Position numbers and translations under genes: made by a program. DNA of 64,000 nt, from positions 248,001-312,000 of the forward strand of contig DASTWV010000059.1 in NCBI GenBank assembly GCA_035765775.1, read 5' to 3'. Shown here one piece after another: positions 32,442 to 39,875 of the stretch. This DNA is from Actinomycetota bacterium (GTDB lineage: Bacteria > Actinomycetota > CADDZG01 > JAHWKV01 > JAOPZY01). The notes beneath the pieces are model-generated. The model saw nothing but the letters and a program-made list of their open reading frames with translations. It had not been told where the DNA came from and did not search any database. The stretch's first letter is position 1; each line of letters starts with the position of its first letter.

Positions 32442-33419
32442 CTAGCCCCCCGCCTTGCGCACCAGCAGGCGGGCGCCGATGTCGATCACGACCGTCACCA
32501 GGAACAGGACGATGCCGATGCCGATGAGGGCCTGGACGTGGAGGTGCTCGATGGCCTCGTTGAACTCGTTGGCAATGACGCTGGCCATCGAGTAGCCCGA
32601 GGCGAAGAGCGAATGGTTGACCGCCGGGACGTCGCCGATGAGCATGAGGACGGCCACCGTTTCGCCGAGCGCCCGCCCGAGGCCGAGGATCAGGGCGCCC
32701 ATGATGCCCGTCCGGGCGGGCGGCAGGACCGCCATGCGGATCATCTCCCAGCGGGTGGCGCCCAGGGCGTAGCCAGCCTCCCTGGCGTCGCGGGGGATGG
32801 TCAGCATGACCTCACGCGACACCGCCGAGATGGTGGGCAGGATCATGATCGCCAGCACCACGCCGGCGGCGAAGAACCCGCTGCCGTTGCCCCCGATCGG
32901 CCCGGAGAAGATGGGGATCGCCCTGCCGAGCGAATCGGCCAGCGCCCGCTCGACCGGCAGCAGGATGGGCAGCAGGACGTAGATCCCCCACAGACCGTAG
33001 ATCACCGAGGGGACCGCGGCCAGAAGGTCGATGACGCTGCCGACCGGGCGGCGCAGCCGGGCCGGGCACAGCTCGGAGATGAACAGGGCGGTGCCGACCC
33101 CGAGCGGCGTGGCGATCACCAGGGCAATCGCCGACGTGATGACCGTGCCCAGGATGAACGGGAGGGCGCCGAACACGCCGTTGGCCGGGGCCCAGGTGGA
33201 GCCCCACACCCACGAGATGCCCTTCTCTTTCCATATGGGCGCCGACAGCTGGGCCAGGCGGACGATCATCAGCCCCAGCGCCCCCAGGAGCAGGAGGGCA
33301 CCACCCATCGCAACGCCCCGGGCGACGCCCTCGGAAGGGCGTCGCCCGGTCAGCGTACGGCGGTGCGTAGTGGGGGCAGTAGTTACGGCCAAGGCAGGGT
33401 CTTCGGAACCAATGCGCAC
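32442..33419 (-). CDS. pstC: Phosphate ABC transporter permease PstC
   Basis: 325 residues. N-terminal cytoplasmic segment of about 35 residues, then six membrane helices; 'GTALFISELCPARLRRPVGS', 'LLAAVPSVIYGLWGIYVLLP', the coupling loop 'REAGYALGATRWEMIRMAVL' and 'GLGRALGETVAVLMLIGDVP', with the conserved Arg and Glu, mark it as PstC. It begins 11 bases after the end of pstS in transcription order. Confidence 0.96.
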   Translation of the reverse strand: MRIGSEDPALAVTTAPTTHRRTLTGRRPSEGVARGVAMGGALLLLGALGLMIVRLAQLSAPIWKEKGISWVWGSTWAPANGVFGALPFILGTVITSAIALVIATPLGVGTALFISELCPARLRRPVGSVIDLLAAVPSVIYGLWGIYVLLPILLPVERALADSLGRAIPIFSGPIGGNGSGFFAAGVVLAIMILPTISAVSREVMLTIPRDAREAGYALGATRWEMIRMAVLPPARTGIMGALILGLGRALGETVAVLMLIGDVPAVNHSLFASGYSMASVIANEFNEAIEHLHVQALIGIGIVLFLVTVVIDIGARLLVRKAGG

Positions 33420-33429
33420 TCTGCCTCGT

Positions 33430-34551
33430 CTAGCTGCCCATCAGGGCCGTGCCGTTATACGTCACGGACTTGAGGGCCGCGATGGCCTTTGTCGCCAGGT
33501 CCGGCGGCAGCTCCACGTAGTCCAACGCGGCCTCCTCGGCCTGACCGGTGGTGAGCCCCCAGGCGAGGAAGTTCACCACGGCCTTGCCCTTGGCGCCGTC
33601 GGCCTGCTGCTGGTACAGGATGGCATAGGTGGGCCCGGCAATCGGGTACGAGGAGGCGCCGGGCTCGTTCAGCAGGTTGAAGATCAGGTTGTCGCCGGTG
33701 AGGCTCGAGGCGCTGAAGTTCGACGCCGCCGAAGCCGTGTTCGACACCGTAGGCGCCAGGTAGGCCGACTTGTCGGCGTTCTGGATCAGCGCGGTCTGGG
33801 TGTTGTTCTGGAGGGCGTAGGTCAGCTCGACGTAGCCGATGGCCCCGGGGGTGGTCTTGACCAGCTGGTCCACGCCCGTGCTCTTGGCGCCTGCTTTGAA
33901 CTGGGCCGTCGTGGGCCAGGTGGGGATGGTGCCCGCACCGATGGCTGTCTTGAAGCCGGCCGAGACTGTCGACAGGTAGCTGGTGAAGATGAAGGTCGTC
34001 CCCGAACCGTCCGAGCGGTGGACGACGGACACCGGGGTGCTCGGCAGGTTGACGCCCGGGTTGTCCGCCTTGACCTCAGCGTTGTTCCACGCCGGGATCT
34101 TGCCCGAGAAGATGTCGGCCAGCGTCTGGGCACTGAGCTGCAGCTTGCTGACCCCGGTCAGGTTGTAGGTCACCGCCACCGCGCCCAGGGCAGTGGGGAT
34201 GTTGAGGATCGGGTCGGTGTGGGTCTCGGTAGCAGCCGGGATGTACGGGGCGTCGGTGCCGGCGAAGTCGACCACCTTGTGCAGCAGGTCGGAGATCCCC
34301 TGAGAGGAACCCGTGCCGCTGTAGCTCACCTGGGTGCCCTTGGAGGCGTAGCCGGTTGCCCACTTGACGTACAGCGGCTGGGCGAACGTACTCCCGTCGG
34401 CGGTCAGCGCGGAAGCGGCGGTGATCGACGATGACCCGCCGCCGGTGGCTCCCGTTGAGGCATAGGTGCCTGTGTTGGTCTTGCTGCTGCACGCTACGGC
34501 GGTCATGCCCACGAGAGCAGCGATCCCAACGAGCGTCTTCCCACGTCTCAT
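33430..34551 (-). CDS. pstS: Phosphate-binding lipoprotein PstS
   Basis: 373 residues from ATG 34551, which has a GGGAGG Shine-Dalgarno and gives a proper lipoprotein signal (GKTLVGIAALVGMTAVACSS, lipobox TAVAC). Phosphate-site motifs: 'ADGSTFAQPLYVKWATGYAS', YSGTGSSQGISDLL (the Gly-Ser loop), 'VVDFAGTDAPYI' (Asp), 'VVHRSDGSGTTFIFTSYLST' (RSDGSGT). Captures phosphate outside the membrane and passes it to PstCA. First gene of the pst operon; PHO-box-like repeats lie 116 to 217 bases upstream. Confidence 0.97.
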   Translation of the reverse strand: MRRGKTLVGIAALVGMTAVACSSKTNTGTYASTGATGGGSSSITAASALTADGSTFAQPLYVKWATGYASKGTQVSYSGTGSSQGISDLLHKVVDFAGTDAPYIPAATETHTDPILNIPTALGAVAVTYNLTGVSKLQLSAQTLADIFSGKIPAWNNAEVKADNPGVNLPSTPVSVVHRSDGSGTTFIFTSYLSTVSAGFKTAIGAGTIPTWPTTAQFKAGAKSTGVDQLVKTTPGAIGYVELTYALQNNTQTALIQNADKSAYLAPTVSNTASAASNFSASSLTGDNLIFNLLNEPGASSYPIAGPTYAILYQQQADGAKGKAVVNFLAWGLTTGQAEEAALDYVELPPDLATKAIAALKSVTYNGTALMGS

Positions 34552-34666
34552 CCCGGCGTTCCTCCCTTTGTGTGCTGTGTCCGGACTCACCGGGGGAGCG
34601 CGCCGCGCGCCACCCCGGCTTACAACGCGACGCTAGGGGCCGGGGAGGGCCGGTTGGTGGTCTCCA

Positions 34667-34684
34667 CGCGAACTCTGTGTGAAC
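34667..34684 (-). promoter_or_regulatory. PHO-box-like direct repeat in front of pstS
   Basis: Read towards pstS, GTTCACA-CAGA-GTTCGCG: two 7-base units separated by 4 bases, 11-base period. This is the spacing of actinobacterial PHO boxes (consensus GTTCACC units), where a PhoP dimer binds. It lies 116-133 bases upstream of the pstS start. Confidence 0.65.
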
Positions 34685-34730
34685 TTCTCGCCCTTCTTCG
34701 CCGGATCGGGCGGGCGGCGGGGCCGCGTAT

Positions 34731-34768
34731 GGTGAAATACAGATGAAATTGGGGTGAAAACCGTGAAA
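34731..34768 (-). promoter_or_regulatory. Three-unit PHO-box-like repeat in front of the PhoP/PhoR genes
   Basis: On the minus strand TTTCACC, TTTCATC and TTTCACC occur at 34753-34759, 34742-34748 and 34731-34737, in perfect 11-base register, and a fourth related unit lies at 34762-34768 (9-base offset). The array ends just before the ribosome-binding site of the response regulator gene at 34782, fitting autoregulation of phoPR and joint control of the divergent pst operon. Confidence 0.7.
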
Positions 34769-34781
34769 ACTGGAGGCCGTT

Positions 34782-35585
34782 GTGGCGCTGGTGCTGGTGG
34801 TGGAGGACGACCCCACCATGGCCGACATGGTGGCCTACAACCTGCGCCGCCAGGGCCTGGAGGTGGACATCGCCCGGGACGGGGCGGCCGGCCTGCGCCG
34901 AGCCCGGGAGCCGGACGTCTCCCTGGTGCTGCTCGATGTGATGCTCCCGCGGCTGGACGGCGTGCAGGTGGCCGAGCAGCTGCGCGGCGCTCGCCCCAAC
35001 CTGCCGATCCTCATGCTGACCGCCCGGGGGGAGGAGGAGGTCAAGCTGCGGGGCTTCGCCGCCGGGGCGGACGACTACCTCACCAAACCGTTCTCCATGG
35101 AGGAGCTGGTCGTCCGGGTGAAGGCGCTGGTGCGCCGCTCCCGGGCCGAGGCCATCCGCACCGAGGCGCCGCCGGAGATCCAATTCGGTGACCTGCGCCT
35201 GGTGGCCAGGGACTTCCGGTGCTGGGTGGCCGGCGCCGAGATCGGGCTGCGGCCCAAGGAGTTCTCGCTGCTCGCCCGCCTGGCCTCGGAACCGGGCCGC
35301 CTGTTCTCCCGCCTGGAGCTGGCCGAGCAGGTCTGGGGCTACAGCCACCTAGGCGACACCCGCACCATCGACACCCACGTGAAGAACGTGCGCCGCAAGA
35401 TGGAGGCCGGCTCGGCGTACCGGTACATCGAGACGGTGCGGGGGCTGGGCTACCGCTTCCGCGTGCGGCCGAAGGGGACGCTCGACGAGTCCGCCGACGA
35501 GGCCGACGAGGCCGCCGCGGACGAGTTCGATGCCGGTGGCCTTGGTTCGGGCGGCGACCCGCCGGCCGCATGGGGCGGGCTGTGA
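34782..35585 (+). CDS. phoP: Phosphate-type OmpR-family response regulator (PhoP-like)
   Basis: 267 residues. Receiver: 'LVLVVEDDPTMADMVAYNLR', 'VLLDVMLPRLDGVQVAEQLR' (Asp), 'LPILMLTARGEEEVKLRGFA' (Thr), 'YLTKPFSMEELVVRVKALVR' (Lys). DNA-binding winged helix: 'LRPKEFSLLARLASEPGRLF', DTRTIDTHVKNVRRKMEAGS, 'IETVRGLGYRFRV', then an acidic Ala/Asp/Glu tail of about 35 residues that is unusual for the family. GTG start with a GGAGG-like site. Overlaps the kinase gene by 16 bases. Predicted to bind the PHO-box-like repeats next to its own gene. Confidence 0.9.
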   Translation: MALVLVVEDDPTMADMVAYNLRRQGLEVDIARDGAAGLRRAREPDVSLVLLDVMLPRLDGVQVAEQLRGARPNLPILMLTARGEEEVKLRGFAAGADDYLTKPFSMEELVVRVKALVRRSRAEAIRTEAPPEIQFGDLRLVARDFRCWVAGAEIGLRPKEFSLLARLASEPGRLFSRLELAEQVWGYSHLGDTRTIDTHVKNVRRKMEAGSAYRYIETVRGLGYRFRVRPKGTLDESADEADEAAADEFDAGGLGSGGDPPAAWGGL

Positions 35586-36874
35586 GGTCCGGGCGCCTGG
35601 GCCGGCGGGTCGCCACCACCCATCTCGCGGTGGCGGTCACCGGCGTGGGGGTCACCGGGCTGGGGATCGCCGCCGGGCTGCCCGATGGCTGGGCGCTCCT
35701 CGTCGGCCTCGGGTCAGCCGGCACCCTGGCCGGCGTCCTGGCCGCCGCCAACAGCCGCTGGGTGACCGACCCGCTCACCGAGATGTCGGGCGCCCTCTCG
35801 ACCGCCCTCGCCGGACAGCCGCCGCCCCCGGTGGAGCGGGGGCCGCAGGAGGTCCGCCGCCTGGCCGGCTCGCTGAGCGAGGTGGCCCGGGAGGTCTCCG
35901 GGCGCCTCGACGAGCTCCACCGGGAATCCAGCCTCAGGGAACAGATCCTCTCCTCGATGTCCGAGGGAGTGGTGCTGGCCGATCCCACCGGACGGATCCT
36001 CTACGCCAACCCGACCGCCCAGGACCTCCTGTCCGGCGCCACGGTGCTGCCCACCCAGCTACGGGCGGACGGGCCGGTGGAGCTCACCCTGCGCCACCCC
36101 CGCCGTCTGGAATTGAAGGCCTCCTGCCTGCGCCTCGCCGACGGCCGCCGCCTGGTGGCGATTCAGGACGTGACCGAGGCCAAGCGGATCGAGGCGATGC
36201 GGCGGGACTTCGTGGCCGACGCCTCCCACGAGCTGAAGACCCCCGTCGCCTCCATCCTGGCGGTCGCCGAGACGTTGGAGATGGCCGTGGAGGACGACCC
36301 CCGCGCCGTCCCGGGTTTCATGCGCACCCTCCTCAGCGAGACCCGCCGGATGTCGGCGCTGGTCCAGGACCTCCTGGACCTCGCCCGGCTGGAGGGGCGT
36401 CCACCCGAGCGGGGCGTCATCTCACTCACCCGGCTGGTGAGCCAGGAGGCCGCCCGGGTGCGCGCGACGGCGGAGTCCAAGGGCCTGGCCTTCAAGGAGG
36501 AGTCCGAGGAGGGCGTCATGGTGGCGGGCAACCTGGAGGACCTCCACCTCGCCCTCCGCAACCTGCTGGACAACGCCCTGCGCTACACGCTGGACGGGGA
36601 GATCACCGTGCGCCTGCGCTGGGAGGGCGAACAGGCCATCGTCGAGGTGGCGGACACCGGGCCGGGCATCCCCGGCAAGGACCTGGGCCGGATCTTCGAG
36701 CGCTTCTACCGCGTGGACCGGGCCCGCTCCCGGGAAACCGGCGGGACCGGCCTCGGCCTGGCCATCGTGCGCCACGTCGTGGAGCAGCACAACGGCCGGG
36801 TCTCGGTGGACAGCGAGCTGGGCCGGGGCACCCGGTTCACCGTCGCGTTGCCCGCCCTCCGCCCGCCGGCATAG
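35570..36874 (+). CDS. phoR: PhoR-type sensor histidine kinase
   Basis: 434 residues. Two N-terminal membrane helices with almost no external loop, then a HAMP-like linker, a PAS domain (LREQILSSMSEGVVLADPTG, 'RILYANPTAQDLLSGA'), the HisKA box 'FVADASHELKTPVASILAVA' with the phospho-accepting His, and an ATPase domain: N box 'LALRNLLDNALRYTLDGEIT', G1 'VADTGPGIPGKDLGRIFERF', G2 'TGGTGLGLAIVRHVVEQHNG'. Lack of an external sensor fits PhoR/SenX3 kinases that are controlled through PstB/PhoU. Likely also phosphorylates the orphan regulator at 29339; that is inference. Confidence 0.9.
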   Translation: MGRAVRSGRLGRRVATTHLAVAVTGVGVTGLGIAAGLPDGWALLVGLGSAGTLAGVLAAANSRWVTDPLTEMSGALSTALAGQPPPPVERGPQEVRRLAGSLSEVAREVSGRLDELHRESSLREQILSSMSEGVVLADPTGRILYANPTAQDLLSGATVLPTQLRADGPVELTLRHPRRLELKASCLRLADGRRLVAIQDVTEAKRIEAMRRDFVADASHELKTPVASILAVAETLEMAVEDDPRAVPGFMRTLLSETRRMSALVQDLLDLARLEGRPPERGVISLTRLVSQEAARVRATAESKGLAFKEESEEGVMVAGNLEDLHLALRNLLDNALRYTLDGEITVRLRWEGEQAIVEVADTGPGIPGKDLGRIFERFYRVDRARSRETGGTGLGLAIVRHVVEQHNGRVSVDSELGRGTRFTVALPALRPPA

Positions 36875-37711
36875 GCCGGCCCGGGCAGGACCCTCCACGC
36901 GCCGGCGGGCGGGGTCGAGGAAGAGCGCCGGGCTGTGGCCACCGTTGAGGTTGAACATGCTGTCCCGCGACCCGGCGATGGTCGTGAAGGAATTCAGGTC
37001 CAGGCTGTTGAGCTTCCAGTTCTTGCTCGATGAAGCTGGAGACCGAGCTCTGGTCGGTCACGGTGTGGCCCACGAAGTTGGGCTTGGCGCACGGCGAGAT
37101 CACCTACAACGTCGTAGTGGGTCGTCACGTTCCGTTCACATCGCTGCTCTAGCGTGGTGCCCGCCGATGCCGGCGAGGTTGCTGTCGAGCATCGGGGATC
37201 AGCGCTTAGCGGGGCGGACACTACGTTAGGATTCCAGCATGAAGCCAACCATGTGCCGGCAGGTCGCTCCTCGGCCGTCAACGGAGATGGCAACGATCCT
37301 GGGCTGCGAACTCTGCCGACGGTCGATCGCCATTGATGGAACTCGGCTTTTCGGCGTCTGGGCGGCCAGTCCCTGCCCCTACCTGGACCACCCAGCGGTC
37401 GCAGACCGCCAACCCGGCGCTGCTGGCTGGATTCAGAATCGACTCGCCAGCCGACGTGCTGACCTATTATACTGACCCAATGCTAACATCCTGCCAAGTT
37501 GCTTCCGGCAGCACGCAGGCAGGTACGAGCAGTGCGGCAACCGGCGGGGCATCACGGGAAGGGATCCATCCCCCACAGGGCGGTTTCTCGGCGAAGCGAC
37601 CTGATGGTTGGGAGAGGGCAGGCTCGATCCCCCCAAGGCGGCTCCCTCTGGGATCCCCTCCCGCCCCAGCCGGCCGCGCGGGCGGGGGGGTGGGCAGAGC
37701 GCCCCCGCCGG
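36875..37711. other. Non-coding, decaying region between phoR and a membrane-protein remnant
   Basis: Apart from the phosphoesterase remnant at about 36900-37103 I find no supported gene in these 837 bases. A GC-rich hairpin (GGCGGGGG at 37681-37688 and its complement at 37702-37709) lies just after the stop of the broken membrane gene and could terminate transcription or be a folding block. A more AT-rich patch near 37460-37490 is promoter-like but has no gene behind it. Confidence 0.5.
36900..37103 (-). pseudogene. C-terminal remnant of a phosphoesterase/phospholipase C-type gene (PF04185-like)
   Basis: One frame reads 'ISPCAKPNFVGHTVTDQSSV' and 'SSFIEQ', which matches the 'VISPYAK...VDHT..DQ.SV..FIE' C-terminal core of the phosphoesterase family. 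The next frame continues without a gap with NWKLNSLDLNSFTTIAGSRD and 'SMFNLNGGHSPALFLDPARR', the following part of the same family. A one-base shift at about 37017-37021 therefore breaks the gene. No N-terminal two-thirds is present. Such enzymes are frequent Pho-regulon members, which suits a site next to phoPR. The fragment overlaps the end of nothing else. Confidence 0.7.
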
Positions 37712-38129
37712 TTAGAACCAGGCGGGGTGGAACAGCGAGCCCACCAGGGCCACGACGGCGGTGCCACCGAAGAGGGCCAGGCCCACCAGCCAGAGGCGGT
37801 AGTTCCCCTCGCTGATGTGTGCGAGTGCCTCGGCCGGATCCGACCCCGGGCCCCCACCGGGGACCATCAGGTCGTCGTAGCCCAGACGCCGGGCGATGGC
37901 CGCCGCGATCGTGGCGTGCTCTCGACATCAGCGAGATCACCAGCGAGAGCGTTGCGGTGATCAGGCGGGCCAGCCGCGGGCTCTTCGGGTCCAGAAGGAC
38001 CGTGAACTGGAACGCCTGGGCCATGAGGCTGACCGCCGGGACCTGCCACAACAGCGTGACGTAGGAGTTGCACTGCTCCGCGTGGACGCCGAGCAGTGCG
38101 CCGAGGGTGTCGTCGCTACTGGCTGCCAC
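37712..38129 (-). pseudogene. Frameshifted membrane-protein gene
   Basis: From a GTG at 38129 the frame reads 'LGALLGVHAEQCNSYVTLLW', QVPAVSLMAQAFQFTVLLDP and 'SPRLARLITATLSLVISLMS'. Around 37922 the frame shifts by one base and continues as 'EHATIAAAIARRLGYDDLMV' and 'GNYRLWLVGLALFGGTAVVA', ending in LVGSLFHPAWF and a TAA. Both halves fit one small membrane protein of about 138 residues with helices at both ends. The single extra base looks like a real mutation (or a sequencing error). Family not recognised. It overlaps the next gene by 14 bases. Confidence 0.65.
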
Positions 38130-38343
38130 GGCGCGCCCGGACGAGAGTCGCCGCCAGCAGGGCAATGGCGAGCCCGGGGAGCACCACGACCGGCACCATC
38201 CGGGGTGCTCCCACCCCCACCAGCAGGGCGATCAGGCCGAGTACCAGCAGGGCGCCGATGAACAGCTCGGGGGTGTCGCCCACCAGGAACTCCCACCAGA
38301 AGCGCCCGAAGGCGGCGGCCCCGGCCCGGAGTTTCGCCTTCAC
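38116..38343 (-). CDS. Small two-helix membrane protein
   Basis: 75 residues from GTG 38343: a short cytoplasmic 'KAKLRAGAAAFGRFWWEFLV' followed by 'GDTPELFIGALLVLGLIALL' and 'APRMVPVVVLPGLAIALLAA' helices. The stop of the upstream gene overlaps this start (GTGA), so it is likely a partner of that multi-pass protein. No family recognised; similarly placed small proteins accompany COG4280-type membrane proteins. Confidence 0.7.
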   Translation of the reverse strand: MKAKLRAGAAAFGRFWWEFLVGDTPELFIGALLVLGLIALLVGVGAPRMVPVVVLPGLAIALLAATLVRARRGSQ

Positions 38344-39119
38344 GCGGCTTCCCGCCTGCTCTGGCGCTCCGCCACCGGGGCGGCGGCGTGCAGTGCCCGG
38401 ACGGCGGCCCAGGCACACAGCCCGTAGAGAGCCACGAGAGCAACGATGGCGATGTCCTCTCCCGGCCAGCGCACCCCGAGGCCCTCGCCGCTCCAGAAGG
38501 TCCCGAAGCTGACCAGCATGAGGCCGACGCCCATCTTCATGGCGTTCTCGGGCACCCCGGCGAGCTGGCGGGCCACGACCGCGCCCACCCCGCCGACGAG
38601 GATGACCGCGGCCCCGGCGCCGACCGCTGCGAGCCCCAGCCGGTGGGCTGCGGTGCCCAGGGTGAGGACGACGATGACCACCTCGAGGCCCTCGAGGAAC
38701 ACGCCCTTGAAGGCGACGGTGAACGCCAGGGCGTCCCGCCCGGCCCCCCGCCCGGGCTCCCGGCGGGGGGCGGCGGAGAGCTCAGCGGTCTCCCGGCGGA
38801 AGATGGCGTCCTCGTCGTGGCGGGCCTTCAGCCCGGCGGCGCGCAGGACGGCCTTGCGCAGCCACTGCAGACCGAAGACCAGGAGGATCCCCCCGACCAC
38901 GACCCGGAGGGCGTCGAGCGGGACGTAGGTGACGATGGCCGGCCCGAGGACGGCGACCAGGGCGCCCAGGGTGAGCACCGCCACACCGACCCCTTCGAGC
39001 GCTGAGCGCCAGCCCCGGGTGGAGCCGGCAGCGACCACGATGGTGAGGGCCTCCACCATCTCGACCGCGCTCGCGAGGAAGACGGCAGCAAAGAGGACCA
39101 GGTTGTTGCTGTGGGCCAT
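38340..39119 (-). CDS. Multi-pass membrane protein, COG4280/FTR1-like
   Basis: 259 residues with six or seven membrane helices and two acidic repeat motifs: 'FLASAVEMVEALTIVVAAGS' near the N-terminus and 'FKGVFLEGLEVVIVVLTLGT' in the middle (ExxEALT and E-G-LEVVI). The internal duplication with Glu in membrane helices recalls ion permeases such as FTR1 and UPF0016, and I would place it in the COG4280 group. The cation, if any, is unknown. Forms a two-gene unit with the small protein at 38116, followed by the frameshifted gene. Confidence 0.6.
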   Translation of the reverse strand: MAHSNNLVLFAAVFLASAVEMVEALTIVVAAGSTRGWRSALEGVGVAVLTLGALVAVLGPAIVTYVPLDALRVVVGGILLVFGLQWLRKAVLRAAGLKARHDEDAIFRRETAELSAAPRREPGRGAGRDALAFTVAFKGVFLEGLEVVIVVLTLGTAAHRLGLAAVGAGAAVILVGGVGAVVARQLAGVPENAMKMGVGLMLVSFGTFWSGEGLGVRWPGEDIAIVALVALYGLCAWAAVRALHAAAPVAERQSRREAA

Positions 39120-39204
39120 GGCGTGACCAGCCTATGCGAGTAGCCGGGCCCGGGCCGGCTGGTTAACGGCCACTGTCCGGGGTGCCCCGGCATGGTCCCG
39201 GCGC

Positions 39205-39370
39205 ATGCGCACCTACTTCCAGGCGATCCTGCTCGGGGTCGGGCCCGGCGGCGGTGACGGCGTACATCGCCACCCGGCTCCTCCTGCGGTTCTTCGCGTC
39301 GAGGAACCTGGCGCCCTTCGGGACCTACTGCCGGGTGGCGGGCGCCCTGGGCATACTGCGGTTCGCCTGA
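39205..39370 (+). pseudogene. Remnant of an undecaprenyl-diphosphatase (UppP)-like gene
   Basis: A short frame MRTYFQAILLGVG (39205-39243) passes, with a one-base shift, into 'AAVTAYIATRLLLRFFASRN' and LAPFGTYCRVAGALGILRF, stop at 39368-39370. The second part matches the C-terminal end of UppP/BacA ('A.V.AY..TRFLLRFF.TR.L.PF..YC...G'). Only the last 50 or so residues remain and the frame is broken, so it is not functional. It overlaps the 3' end of the convergent MarR gene. Confidence 0.55.
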
Positions 39371-39810
39371 GCCTCCCGGGCCGCCACCAGGCGGGCGTCG
39401 TAGTCCGCCACTGCGCCGGTCAGGGCACGCACCGCATCGGCCACTGATTCCGGAAGGCCCTCCAGTACCGCCGCCATCCGCCGGGTGGTGCACGCCCGCC
39501 CGTGAGCGAGCGCCTCGTGCCCGGCGGCGGTGAGATTGACGAAGGTGCGCCGGCGGTCAGCGGTGTCCGGCACCCGCTCGACCCATTCCCGGTCCACCAG
39601 CACGTCCAGGATGGCGGTGATGGCCGACATCCGCATCTGTCGGGCGGCGGCGAGGGCGCTGACGTGGTGCAACCCCTCGTCGATGCGGTGCATCACCCGC
39701 AACTGCTCCAGCGACGGGGAGCCGGGCTCGACATCGAGGGCCGTGCGCAGCAGCCGGTAGAGCCTCGGCACCAGCTCCGCCAACTCCTCGGCGGCGTCTT
39801 GCATCTCCAT
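39325..39810 (-). CDS. MarR-family transcriptional regulator
   Basis: 161 residues. Winged helix in the centre: 'LEQLRVMHRIDEGLHHVSAL', AAARQMRMSAITAILDVLVD and 'REWVERVPDTADRRRTFVNL' (DxRRxxxxLT wing of MarR). Divergent from the P-type ATPase gene with overlapping palindromes in between (39837-39859), so it probably represses that ATPase and itself. The inducer is not known. Confidence 0.9.
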   Translation of the reverse strand: MEMQDAAEELAELVPRLYRLLRTALDVEPGSPSLEQLRVMHRIDEGLHHVSALAAARQMRMSAITAILDVLVDREWVERVPDTADRRRTFVNLTAAGHEALAHGRACTTRRMAAVLEGLPESVADAVRALTGAVADYDARLVAAREAQANRSMPRAPATRQ

Positions 39811-39836
39811 CGCCGGATCGTATACTACTTCACTAG

Positions 39837-39859
39837 ATGAACTATTCAGTTCATGAACT
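39837..39859. promoter_or_regulatory. Overlapping palindromes, predicted MarR operator
   Basis: ATGAACT-ATTC-AGTTCAT at 39837-39854 is a perfect inverted repeat; its right arm is also the left half of a second perfect palindrome, AGTTCATGAACT, at 39848-39859. The unit TGAACTATTCAG is repeated directly. The site sits between divergent MarR and ATPase genes, just before the ATPase ribosome-binding site (CAGGAGGT, 39863-39870). Confidence 0.75.
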
Positions 39860-39875
39860 ATTCAGGAGGTGGTCG

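Noticed and set aside
30798-33473. Long plus-strand frames opposite pstB, pstA and pstC
   Set aside because: They are antisense shadows of the well-supported pst genes, with His/Gln/Gly/Arg-rich composition.
34762-34768. A fourth TTTCACG unit as a full member of the PHO-box-like array
   Set aside because: Its offset is 9 instead of 11 bases, so it is out of register with the other three; kept only as a possible weak extension.
37230-37711. Several short open frames between phoR and the broken membrane gene
   Set aside because: None has a ribosome-binding site, typical codon bias or a recognisable motif.
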